The translations under genes were made by a program, and so were the position numbers. The notes beneath the pieces were generated by a model. The model saw only the letters and a list, made by a program, of their open reading frames with translations, was not told where the DNA came from and ran no database searches. This document shows positions 42,881 through 49,378 of a stretch of DNA of 49,378 nt, piece after piece; the stretch's first letter is position 1, and every line of letters begins with the position of its first letter. This DNA comes from DATAMF01 sp964472565 (GTDB lineage Bacteria; Chloroflexota; Anaerolineae; Aggregatilineales; Aggregatilineaceae): positions 1 to 49,378 of the forward strand of contig CAYYNB010000022.1 in the NCBI GenBank assembly GCA_964472565.1, written 5' to 3'.

Positions 42881-44413
42881 ATGAATTCGCTTTATGTCAC
42901 CGACTTTTTGCAGCGCCGTGCCCAGCTCACGCCCACTAAACTCGCCATTCGTGACACGCTGACCGGGCGCGCTTATACCTATGCCGACTGGGACGCCCAG
43001 GCCAACCAGACTGCGAATTATGTGCGCGCCCTCGGCATCCAGCCCGGTGATCGGATCGCGGTGTATGCGACCAACAGCATGGCCTATCTTGATCTGTGGA
43101 TGGCCTGCAACAAAATCGGTGCGGTGCTGCAAAATCTCAATTGGCGGCTGACGGTGGCCGAACTCGAAGGGCTGATCCGCGACACGGCCCCACGTATCCT
43201 GGTTTATTCCGATCAGTTTATCGCTTCCGTGAACCAGCTTCGCGCTCGGATTCCTTCCGTCCAGCATTTTATCGCCATCGATCAAAAAGCCGGGCCTGCC
43301 GATCACCATTTTTCCGAGCGTGTTTCGTTCCCCGCCGCGCTCACCGCGCCGCGCCCCGATCTGACCTGGGATTCGCCCTGGGTGATCTGTTACACGGGCG
43401 GCACCACCGGCCTCCCCAAAGGCGCGATCCTGTCGCACGGCAACATGACCTGGAACAGCATCAACACCGTGCTGAGTTGGGGCCTCACGCCGGACGATGT
43501 GGCGATCCTCAATTCGCCCCTGTTCCACACGGGCGGCCTGAATGTCTTCACCCTGCCGCTGATTCACTGCGGCGGCACAAATATTCTGTGTTCCACCTTT
43601 GATGTCGATCAGGTCTTCGACCTGATCCAGGAGGGGGGTGTCACGCTCTTTTTCGGCGTGCCCACCATGTTTATCATGATGCAGAATCATCCCCGCTGGC
43701 CCACTGCCGATTTCAGCCGGTGCAAGCTGGTGATCAGCGGCGGCGCGCCCTGTCCCCTGCCCATCTTCGAGCGCTTCTGGGATAAAGGGGTGGACTTCAA
43801 GACGGGTTATGGCCTGACCGAAGCCGGACCGAACACCTTCTGGCTGCCGCCCGCCGACATCCGCCGCAAACCGGGCGCAGTCGGTTTCCCGCTGATGCAC
43901 ATCGATGTGCAGGTGATTCGCCCCGATGGTTCGCGCTGCGCGCCGGGCGAGCCGGGTGAGCTGCTCATTCGCGGCCCGCACGTCACCCCCGGCTACTGGA
44001 ATGATCCCGACGCGACGGCTAAGGCGATTGTCGATGGCTGGCTGCATACCGGCGATCTGGCGATCTGCGACGACGAAGGGTATTACACCATCGCGGGCCG
44101 CTCCAAAGACATGATCATCTCCGGCGGCGAAAACGTTTATCCTGCTGAAGTCGAAAGTATCCTGTTCCGCCACCCCGCCATTCGAGAGGCCGCGCTGATC
44201 GGTGTTCCCGATGATACCTGGGGCGAAGTCGGGCGCGCCATCGTGGTGCAGGAATCCGGCTGCGCTCTGGATGAACCCGCCCTGCTTGAGTTTTTGCGGG
44301 GTTATCTCGCCCGCTACAAAGTGCCCAAATCGGTTGTATTTGTGGATGTGCTGCCCAAAACCGGCGCGGGCAAAGTCGATAAAAAAGAATTAGTTCGCCT
44401 GTACGGAGGATAA
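42881..44413 (+). CDS. acyl-CoA ligase (AMP-forming), copy 1
   Basis: 510 residues, a class I adenylate-forming enzyme. The ATP loop is YTGGTTGLPKGA (171-182), followed by GYGLTEAGPN, HTGDLAI, and SGGENVYPAEVE (414-425) at the hinge. The catalytic Lys501 is in GAGKVDKKEL. It converts a carboxylic acid to its CoA thioester through an acyl-adenylate. Pocket residues do not reveal chain length; aromatic or medium-chain acids are possible. AAGG precedes the start at long spacing. A paralogue is encoded at 47290. Confidence 0.88.
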   Translation: MNSLYVTDFLQRRAQLTPTKLAIRDTLTGRAYTYADWDAQANQTANYVRALGIQPGDRIAVYATNSMAYLDLWMACNKIGAVLQNLNWRLTVAELEGLIRDTAPRILVYSDQFIASVNQLRARIPSVQHFIAIDQKAGPADHHFSERVSFPAALTAPRPDLTWDSPWVICYTGGTTGLPKGAILSHGNMTWNSINTVLSWGLTPDDVAILNSPLFHTGGLNVFTLPLIHCGGTNILCSTFDVDQVFDLIQEGGVTLFFGVPTMFIMMQNHPRWPTADFSRCKLVISGGAPCPLPIFERFWDKGVDFKTGYGLTEAGPNTFWLPPADIRRKPGAVGFPLMHIDVQVIRPDGSRCAPGEPGELLIRGPHVTPGYWNDPDATAKAIVDGWLHTGDLAICDDEGYYTIAGRSKDMIISGGENVYPAEVESILFRHPAIREAALIGVPDDTWGEVGRAIVVQESGCALDEPALLEFLRGYLARYKVPKSVVFVDVLPKTGAGKVDKKELVRLYGG

Positions 44414-44417
44414 ACCC

Positions 44418-45215
44418 ATGCCCATTGCCCAAGCTAACGGCATCAATCTGTACTACGAAATTCACGGTGAAGGGGAACCGCTTTTGCTGATCAACGGAGT
44501 CGGCCAGTGGCGTGAGGCGTGGTGGCGCAATATCGGCCCGCTGTCCGAACACTTCCGCGTCATCATTTTTGATAACCGGGGCGTGGGCGACTCTGACAAA
44601 CCCGATATTCCCTACTCGCTCGATATGATGGCCGACGATGCGCTTGGCCTCTTGGATGCGCTCCAGATCGAACGGACGCACGTGTTGGGACACTCGCTGG
44701 GCGGCGGTATCGCCCTGTTTATGGCCCGCCACCAGCCTGCCCGTATCCACAAAATGATTCTCGCCTCGACGCTGTACTGGGGGCCAAAAGTCACCATGCC
44801 ATCCCCGCGCGCCATGCAGGTCTTGCAGGATCGCTCCGGCGATCCGGTGGAACTGGTCAAGCGCGGCATTCGCATCGCCTGTGCCGACGGTTTCGAGCAG
44901 CGCGATCCTGATGGTTTCCAGAAATTGATCGATCTGCGTTTCAAAAGCCAGCAAACGCCCAGTCTCTATCTCCGTCACAGCGGGGCAGGGCTGGCCTATT
45001 TTGCGCAGGATCACATCACCGACTTTATCCCCGCCTCGCCGGTGCTGCTGCTGGTCGGCGAATATGATGAAGTCGCGCCTGCCGCCAATTCCCAGGCGAT
45101 TGCTGCCGCCTGGCCCAACGCCCGCCTGGAAGAAATCAAGGGGGCCGGGCACCTGTTCAACATCGAACAACCGGATGAATCGTTTCACGCCATCGTTAAT
45201 TTTTTAAAGGACTGA
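44418..45215 (+). CDS. alpha/beta hydrolase, copy 1
   Basis: 265 residues with a strong GGAGG 8 nt before the ATG. FDNRGVGDSDKP and GHSLGG (Ser93), Asp217 in VGEYDEVAP and His245 in GAGHLFN give a full triad. The fold matches epoxide hydrolase, C-C hydrolase, enol-lactonase and haloalkane dehalogenase-like enzymes. In this operon it could be a thioesterase, ring-opening lactonase or C-C bond hydrolase. It lies 4 bp after the ligase and 5 bp before the second hydrolase. Confidence 0.83.
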   Translation: MPIAQANGINLYYEIHGEGEPLLLINGVGQWREAWWRNIGPLSEHFRVIIFDNRGVGDSDKPDIPYSLDMMADDALGLLDALQIERTHVLGHSLGGGIALFMARHQPARIHKMILASTLYWGPKVTMPSPRAMQVLQDRSGDPVELVKRGIRIACADGFEQRDPDGFQKLIDLRFKSQQTPSLYLRHSGAGLAYFAQDHITDFIPASPVLLLVGEYDEVAPAANSQAIAAAWPNARLEEIKGAGHLFNIEQPDESFHAIVNFLKD

Positions 45216-45220
45216 GGACC

Positions 45221-46291
45221 ATGACAGTACCTACACTCCCCGGTATCACTTCTCAAACCGTGACCACCTCGCGCCTCACGACTCGCGTGCTGTTCAGTGG
45301 GCCAGAGACGGGTATTCCTGTCCTGTTCATTCACGGTAACGCCTCGTCGGCCACCTATTGGGAAGAGATCATGCTGGCTTTGCCGTCCGGTTATCGCGCC
45401 CTCGCGCCCGACCTGCGCGGTTATGGCGCTGCGGATCGGAACAAAAAAGTTGATGCGACACGCAGCGCGGGCGATTGGGCCGATGATCTGCTGGCCCTGC
45501 TGGATTATCTGAAGCTGCCACAAGTGCATGTGGTGGGCCATTCCCTGGGCGGCGCGGTAGTCTGGCGTATGATCATGGACTATCCGCAGCGCTTGCTCAC
45601 GGTGACGGTGGTTGCTCCCGGTTCGCCGTTTGGCTTCGGTGGCACCAAAGATGTTAAAGGCACCCCCTGTTACACAGACTTTGCGGGCTGCGGCGGTGGG
45701 ACCGTCAATCCTGAATTCGCCCGCCTGATGGGCGAAGGCGCGCGCGATGTGGAAAATCCCCAGGCCTCGCCCCGCGTGATCATGAATGCCTTTTACTGGA
45801 AACCGCCCTTTATCCCGGCCCGTGAAGAAGAGCTGCTCTCTTCGCTGCTGTCCGAACACGTCGGCCCGGATCAATATCCTGGCGATTTTGTCCCCTCTGC
45901 CAACTGGCCCAACGCCGCGCCCGGCGTCTGGGGACCGATCAACGCCATTTCCGCCCAATATGCGGGCGACGTCACCCGTCTGTATGCGGCCAATCCCAAG
46001 CCGCCGATTCTGTGGGTGCGCGGCAGCGACGATCAGATCATCTCCGATCAATCCTTGTTCGATTTTGGCACGCTCGGCATGTTGGGCGCGGTCCCTGGCT
46101 GGCCCGGCATGGATGTCTACCCGCCTCAGCCGATGGTCAGCCAGACCCGCGCCGTGCTGGAACAGTACGCGGCGGCGGGCGGCAGCTTTCACGAATTTGT
46201 GATTGGGGGTACCGGTCATTTTCCCTATATCGAGAAGCCGGGCGAATTTAACGCGATTTTTCATCCGCATCTGCAAAAGGTTACTGGGTAA
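45221..46291 (+). CDS. alpha/beta hydrolase, copy 2, with enlarged cap
   Basis: 356 residues. GNASSATYWEEI is the oxyanion region, GHSLGG holds Ser108, Asp269 or Asp270 lies in VRGSDDQ, and His332 is in GGTGHFPYIE. About 90 residues longer than its neighbour, with a large cap region (about 140-255, including KGTPCYTDF and a Gly-rich GCGGGT). No signal peptide is visible. The substrate is unknown. Its stop overlaps the following start by 1 bp (TAATG). Confidence 0.82.
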   Translation: MTVPTLPGITSQTVTTSRLTTRVLFSGPETGIPVLFIHGNASSATYWEEIMLALPSGYRALAPDLRGYGAADRNKKVDATRSAGDWADDLLALLDYLKLPQVHVVGHSLGGAVVWRMIMDYPQRLLTVTVVAPGSPFGFGGTKDVKGTPCYTDFAGCGGGTVNPEFARLMGEGARDVENPQASPRVIMNAFYWKPPFIPAREEELLSSLLSEHVGPDQYPGDFVPSANWPNAAPGVWGPINAISAQYAGDVTRLYAANPKPPILWVRGSDDQIISDQSLFDFGTLGMLGAVPGWPGMDVYPPQPMVSQTRAVLEQYAAAGGSFHEFVIGGTGHFPYIEKPGEFNAIFHPHLQKVTG

Positions 46292-47280
46292 TGCGTTACG
46301 CTCAAATCACGGGCACCGGGCGTTATGTCCCCGCCCACATCCGCACCAATGCTGAACTCGACGCCCTGTTAGGCGAACCGGTGAATCAGTGGCTGCTTGA
46401 TAACGTCGGCATCCGCGAACGCCGTTTGATGGCTCCTGACGAGGTGACATCCGATCTCGCCGTCTATGCTGCGCGTGAAGCGCTGGATCGCGCCGGACTC
46501 GCGCCCACCGACATCGATCTGATCATCCTCGCCACCGACACGCCCGACTACGTTTCCCCCGGCACCGCATCGGTGGTGCAGTACAAACTCGGCGCAGTCA
46601 ATGCGGGCACCTACGATATAAACAGCGCCTGTGCCGCGTGGGTGATCGGCCTCGATATTGCGGGTAAGACTATCGCCACCGATCCCGGCTACCAGCATAT
46701 TCTGGTGATCGGAGCCTACGGCATGACCCGCTACGTCAACTGGACCGACAAGCGCACCTGTACGCTCTTTGGCGATGGCGGCGGCGCGGTGGTAGTCAGT
46801 GCGGGCGACAAACCCGGTTTTCTGGGCGGCAACATCCGTTCCGATGGATCGTTTCATGACTATATGGGCGTTTTTATCGGCGGGACCGTCGAACCCACCG
46901 GGGGCGACAACACCCGCCGCCAGATTCTCGAAATCCGCAAACGCTTCCCGCCCGACACCAACAACAAGGGTTGGCCGCCGCTGGTCCGCGATCTGATGCG
47001 AAAAATCGGGCGTGACGTGCAGGACATCGCCAAGATTTATTTCACGCAGCTTAACCTGCGCACGATTGAATACGTGATGAACGATCTCGGCCTCCCGCGC
47101 GCAAAAACGCATACCATCATGGATAAATGGGGCTACACCGGGTCCGCCTGTATGCCGATGGCGCTTGATGATGCCGTCGTCTGCGGCATCGGACCCCAAC
47201 CCGGCGACCTCGTGGTTTTTTGTGGCAGCGGTGCTGGTTCGACGATGGCCGCCGTTGCCCTCGAATGGACGCTGGAATAG
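46291..47280 (+). CDS. KAS III-like protein, copy 2, lacking His and Asn
   Basis: 329 residues with the FabH fold: ITGTGRYVPAHIRTN, NVGIRERR, nucleophile Cys114 in NSACAAW, and CTLFGDGGGAVVVS. The FabH His (PHQAN) is replaced by Gln253 in FTQLNLR, and the Asn (GNTS) by Tyr282 in WGYTGSAC. Loss of both decarboxylation residues with Cys retained suggests acyl transfer or non-decarboxylating condensation. It may also pair with the copy at 41036 as a heterodimer. It is 9 bp from the second ligase. Confidence 0.82.
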   Translation: MRYAQITGTGRYVPAHIRTNAELDALLGEPVNQWLLDNVGIRERRLMAPDEVTSDLAVYAAREALDRAGLAPTDIDLIILATDTPDYVSPGTASVVQYKLGAVNAGTYDINSACAAWVIGLDIAGKTIATDPGYQHILVIGAYGMTRYVNWTDKRTCTLFGDGGGAVVVSAGDKPGFLGGNIRSDGSFHDYMGVFIGGTVEPTGGDNTRRQILEIRKRFPPDTNNKGWPPLVRDLMRKIGRDVQDIAKIYFTQLNLRTIEYVMNDLGLPRAKTHTIMDKWGYTGSACMPMALDDAVVCGIGPQPGDLVVFCGSGAGSTMAAVALEWTLE

Positions 47281-47289
47281 GAGAGCAGC

Positions 47290-48831
47290 ATGTATATCGG
47301 TGATACGCTGGCGCGCCGTTCCATCTACACCCCCGATCATCTGGCTGTGGTTGATACGGGTAAAACGCCGCGCCTGGAACTGACCTACCGCCAGATGAAC
47401 GAACGAGCCAACCGTTTGGCGAATTGGCTGCGTGATGGGGTCGGCGTGCAACAAGGGGATCGTATTGGGATCATCGCCCTCGATGGCGTGGAATTTCTCG
47501 ACGCGTTTTTTGCGTGTGGCAAGCTTGGCGCAATTCTGGCCTGCTACAATTGGCGTATGCACTGGCGCGAACTCTTGCAGGTCATCCACGACACCACGCC
47601 CAAAGCACTGATTTTCTCGGACGAGTTCAAAGACAATGTGCGCCAGTTGCTTCCCGAAGCCGCCAGCGTAACCCATATCCTGCACATCGAAGGCCCCGGC
47701 CTGCCCGAAAGCCAGCATTTTGAAACCGTGCTGCAATCCGGCTCCGCCGCTCCGGTTATTACCGAATCCGTCGAGGCGGAAGATACCGTCGCCTTGATTT
47801 TTACTGGCGGCACCACTGGCATCCCGAAAGGTGCCCAGATCAGCCACCGGATGATCGTCTGGAATACATTGAACACTGTGATTCACGACATTCTTCCCGG
47901 CGATACCACCGTGAATGTCTTCCCGATGTTCCACACGGGCGGTCTGCTGGTCTACACCATGCCCCTGATGATTGTCGGCGGCACAACGGTCCTGGTTCGC
48001 CGCTTTGATCCCGCCGCCGTCCTCAGTCTGATCGAGGAATACCGCGCGGACTTTTTCGCGGGCGTGCCCACCATGTACCAGATGCTCACCCAGGCCCCCA
48101 ACTGGGCCGAAGCCGATTTAAGCAGTCTGCGTTTCTGCACCAGCGGCGGCGCGCCCCTGCCCGTGACTCTCGTCGAAAAATTCGCCGCCGAAAAAGGCGT
48201 TCGTTTTAAGCAGGGTTTCGGCATGACCGAATTTGGCCCCGGCATTTTTGCCCTTGCACCCGAAGACGCCATCCGCAAAGCGGGCAGCATTGGCCGTCCG
48301 AACTTTTTTGTTGATGCCCGTGTGGTAGACGACCAGAACCGCCCGCTGGGTCCCAATCAGGTGGGTGAACTCGTTTTGAAGGGCCTGTCGTTCTGTTCCG
48401 GCTATTTCAACCTGCCCGACGCGATGGATGAAGTCGTTGATGCGGACGGCTGGTTCCATACCGGCGACATGGCCCGCCACGACGAGGAATGGTATTTCTA
48501 CATCGTGGATCGCAAAAAGGATATGTTCATCTCCGGCGGCGAAAACGTCTATCCTGTCGAGATCGAACAGACCCTCTACCGTCACGCGGCGGTGCATCAA
48601 TGCGCCGTGATCGGTGTCCCCGATCCGAAATGGGGTGAAATCGGCGTCGCCTGTGTGGTTCTCCAACCGGGAGCCGCCGTTACTGCCGAACAATTACTCA
48701 CTCATCTACGGGCGAATCTGGCAAGCTATAAAGTCCCCAAACGTGTCGAATTTCTCGATGCCCTGCCCATTTCAGCGGCGGGCAAAATCTTAAAGCGCGA
48801 GCTGCGCGAACGTTTTTCACCGGATAAATAG
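47290..48831 (+). CDS. acyl-CoA ligase (AMP-forming), copy 2
   Basis: 513 residues behind AGGAG. FTGGTTGIPKGA (171-182), GFGMTEFGPG, HTGDMAR, SGGENVYPVEIE (415-426) and catalytic Lys502 in AAGKILKREL. It is collinear with the ligase at 42881 but diverged through the substrate-binding middle, so the two probably activate different acids. It is followed after 90 bp by a binding-protein gene, suggesting that the ligand imported is one of the acids. Confidence 0.88.
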   Translation: MYIGDTLARRSIYTPDHLAVVDTGKTPRLELTYRQMNERANRLANWLRDGVGVQQGDRIGIIALDGVEFLDAFFACGKLGAILACYNWRMHWRELLQVIHDTTPKALIFSDEFKDNVRQLLPEAASVTHILHIEGPGLPESQHFETVLQSGSAAPVITESVEAEDTVALIFTGGTTGIPKGAQISHRMIVWNTLNTVIHDILPGDTTVNVFPMFHTGGLLVYTMPLMIVGGTTVLVRRFDPAAVLSLIEEYRADFFAGVPTMYQMLTQAPNWAEADLSSLRFCTSGGAPLPVTLVEKFAAEKGVRFKQGFGMTEFGPGIFALAPEDAIRKAGSIGRPNFFVDARVVDDQNRPLGPNQVGELVLKGLSFCSGYFNLPDAMDEVVDADGWFHTGDMARHDEEWYFYIVDRKKDMFISGGENVYPVEIEQTLYRHAAVHQCAVIGVPDPKWGEIGVACVVLQPGAAVTAEQLLTHLRANLASYKVPKRVEFLDALPISAAGKILKRELRERFSPDK

Positions 48832-48921
48832 TACCGAAAGGAGAACTGGCTGCTCAAAACAAATTTGAAGACTGGTCCTGCTCGTTCGCAGTTTATTTAA
48901 CCTGATAAGGAGCCTAAACAA

Positions 48922-49378
48922 ATGTTGCGTAAATGTTCCGTTTTTCTCCCCATCGTATTGATTTTGTCGTTTGTCTTTGCGCCGTCGCTCAATGTCAGCG
49001 CCACGCCCAATCGTCAGGATGATGTACTGAAAATCGGTCTGCTGACCGACTCCTCCAACGCCCTGGCCGTGTATGGCATCGAATTGCAGAATGGTTTGAC
49101 CCTCGGTTTGCAGTATGCCACTGAGGGCACACTGGAAGTCGGTGGCCGCCAGATCGAAGTCATCGTGCGTGACTACGCCAATGACCCCGAACTCGCCGCG
49201 ACCCAGGCCCAGGAACTCATCGAAGTGGAAGGCGTCGAAGTGTTGGTGGGTGCGCCTAGCTCGGCTGCGACCCAGGGCTTGGTCCAGATTGCAGCGGACT
49301 ATGGCGTTGTCCTGATGGCTGGCCCCGCTGCGGCCAAAAATATCACGGGCGAACTCTTCCAGCCCACCACCTTCCGCG
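48922..49378 (+). CDS. Liv-type ABC solute-binding protein, 5' part
   Basis: The first 152 codons; the gene runs off the right edge. AAGGAG precedes the ATG by 10 nt. A signal peptide (about 1-27, hydrophobic core FLPIVLILSFVFAPSL, cleavage near VSA-TP) is followed by the periplasmic binding fold type I: VLKIGLLTDSSNALAVYG, GLTLGLQYA, IEVIVRDYANDPELAA and VLVGAPSSAATQGLVQIA. That is a branched-chain amino acid/aromatic acid/urea-type receptor. With acyl-CoA ligases just upstream, an aliphatic or aromatic acid or amide ligand is plausible. Permease and ATPase genes would be expected beyond the edge. Confidence 0.88.
   Translation, partial: MLRKCSVFLPIVLILSFVFAPSLNVSATPNRQDDVLKIGLLTDSSNALAVYGIELQNGLTLGLQYATEGTLEVGGRQIEVIVRDYANDPELAATQAQELIEVEGVEVLVGAPSSAATQGLVQIAADYGVVLMAGPAAAKNITGELFQPTTFR

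Noticed and set aside
42692..47934. Four long open frames on the minus strand opposite the acyl-CoA operon (42692-44173, 44115-45188, 45185-46276, 46369-47934).
   Set aside because: Each lies exactly opposite a well-identified gene. The translations are rich in His, Arg, Gly and Gln without any family motif or ribosome binding site. They result from codon bias in GC-rich genes.
41036..48831. Firm assignment as an oleABCD olefin or beta-lactone cluster.
   Set aside because: Only the enzyme classes agree. The SDR is a 246-residue FabG type rather than an extended OleD type, the ligases have normal acyl-CoA ligase motifs, and one KAS III copy lacks its His. It is kept only as a hypothesis.
1..49378. 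CRISPR arrays, insertion sequences, integrases, prophage genes and riboswitches.
   Set aside because: No spaced direct repeats, transposase or integrase motifs, phage structural genes or recognisable aptamer consensus were found by reading.

Overview
This window looks like a chromosomal segment from a bacterium of the Chloroflexota, probably an Anaerolineae-type lineage. That is an inference from gene content: several ArnT/GT39-like membrane glycosyltransferases, a TlpA-NHL repeat protein, Hanks kinases carrying TolB-like propellers, a WXG100/EssC system outside Firmicutes and Actinobacteria, a class III PHA synthase, and a DivIC-like protein with a large external domain. Genes are densely packed, starts mostly have GGAGG-type ribosome binding sites, and promoters of the TTGACA/TATAAT type are recognisable. 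No phage, insertion sequence, CRISPR array or rRNA was seen.

Region 1 (1-21 kb) is mostly housekeeping and cell envelope. A divergent pair opens it: a glycosyltransferase facing a rightward operon of lipoprotein, 6-phosphofructokinase, a DsbA-cyclophilin lipoprotein and an alpha/beta hydrolase. A leftward group follows: YchF, a NatAB-like ABC exporter and two tandem dual-specificity phosphatases. Next come small hypotheticals, a sugar isomerase-like TIM barrel, a second GT39-like glycosyltransferase, a TlpA-NHL thioredoxin protein, a GT4 glycosyltransferase with galE and a PLC-like protein, signal peptidase I, and an L,D-transpeptidase-like protein with LysM.

Region 2 (21.0-34.1 kb) is the most interesting part: an apparently complete but divergent type VII (Ess/Yuk-like) secretion locus wired into phospho-signalling. 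Leftward are a WXG100 protein and a zinc-ribbon pseudokinase with a C-terminal membrane anchor, comparable to EssB. Rightward, from a consensus promoter, come a three-ATPase EssC-like protein, a YukD/EsaB ubiquitin-like domain fused to FHA, two paralogous active Ser/Thr kinases with different sensor ends (TolB-like propeller and SH3b), a VWA-TM-FHA protein and a PP2C phosphatase. The kinases, phosphatase and two FHA proteins suggest secretion controlled by threonine phosphorylation. EsaA, EssA, EccB/D/E and mycosin homologues, and obvious LXG-type effectors, are not seen.

Region 3 (34.1-38.2 kb) holds a REC-DUF309 protein, a DivIC/FtsL-like protein, tRNA-Leu(CAG) with its own promoter and terminator, a peptide-type solute-binding protein and SecG.

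Region 4 (38.3 kb to the right edge) is one long rightward run. It starts with a SARP/BTAD activator, then two small coiled-coil proteins overlapping a class III PHA synthase (Cys149, Asp302, His331). After that come a KAS III-like enzyme, an SDR reductase, an acyl-CoA ligase, two alpha/beta hydrolases, a second KAS III-like enzyme lacking the usual His and Asn, a second acyl-CoA ligase and the start of a Liv-type binding protein. The set suggests uptake and CoA activation of a carboxylic acid, chain condensation or cleavage, and polyester storage. Its enzyme classes also match those of olefin/beta-lactone (OleABCD) pathways, though the individual motifs fit ordinary acyl-CoA chemistry better.
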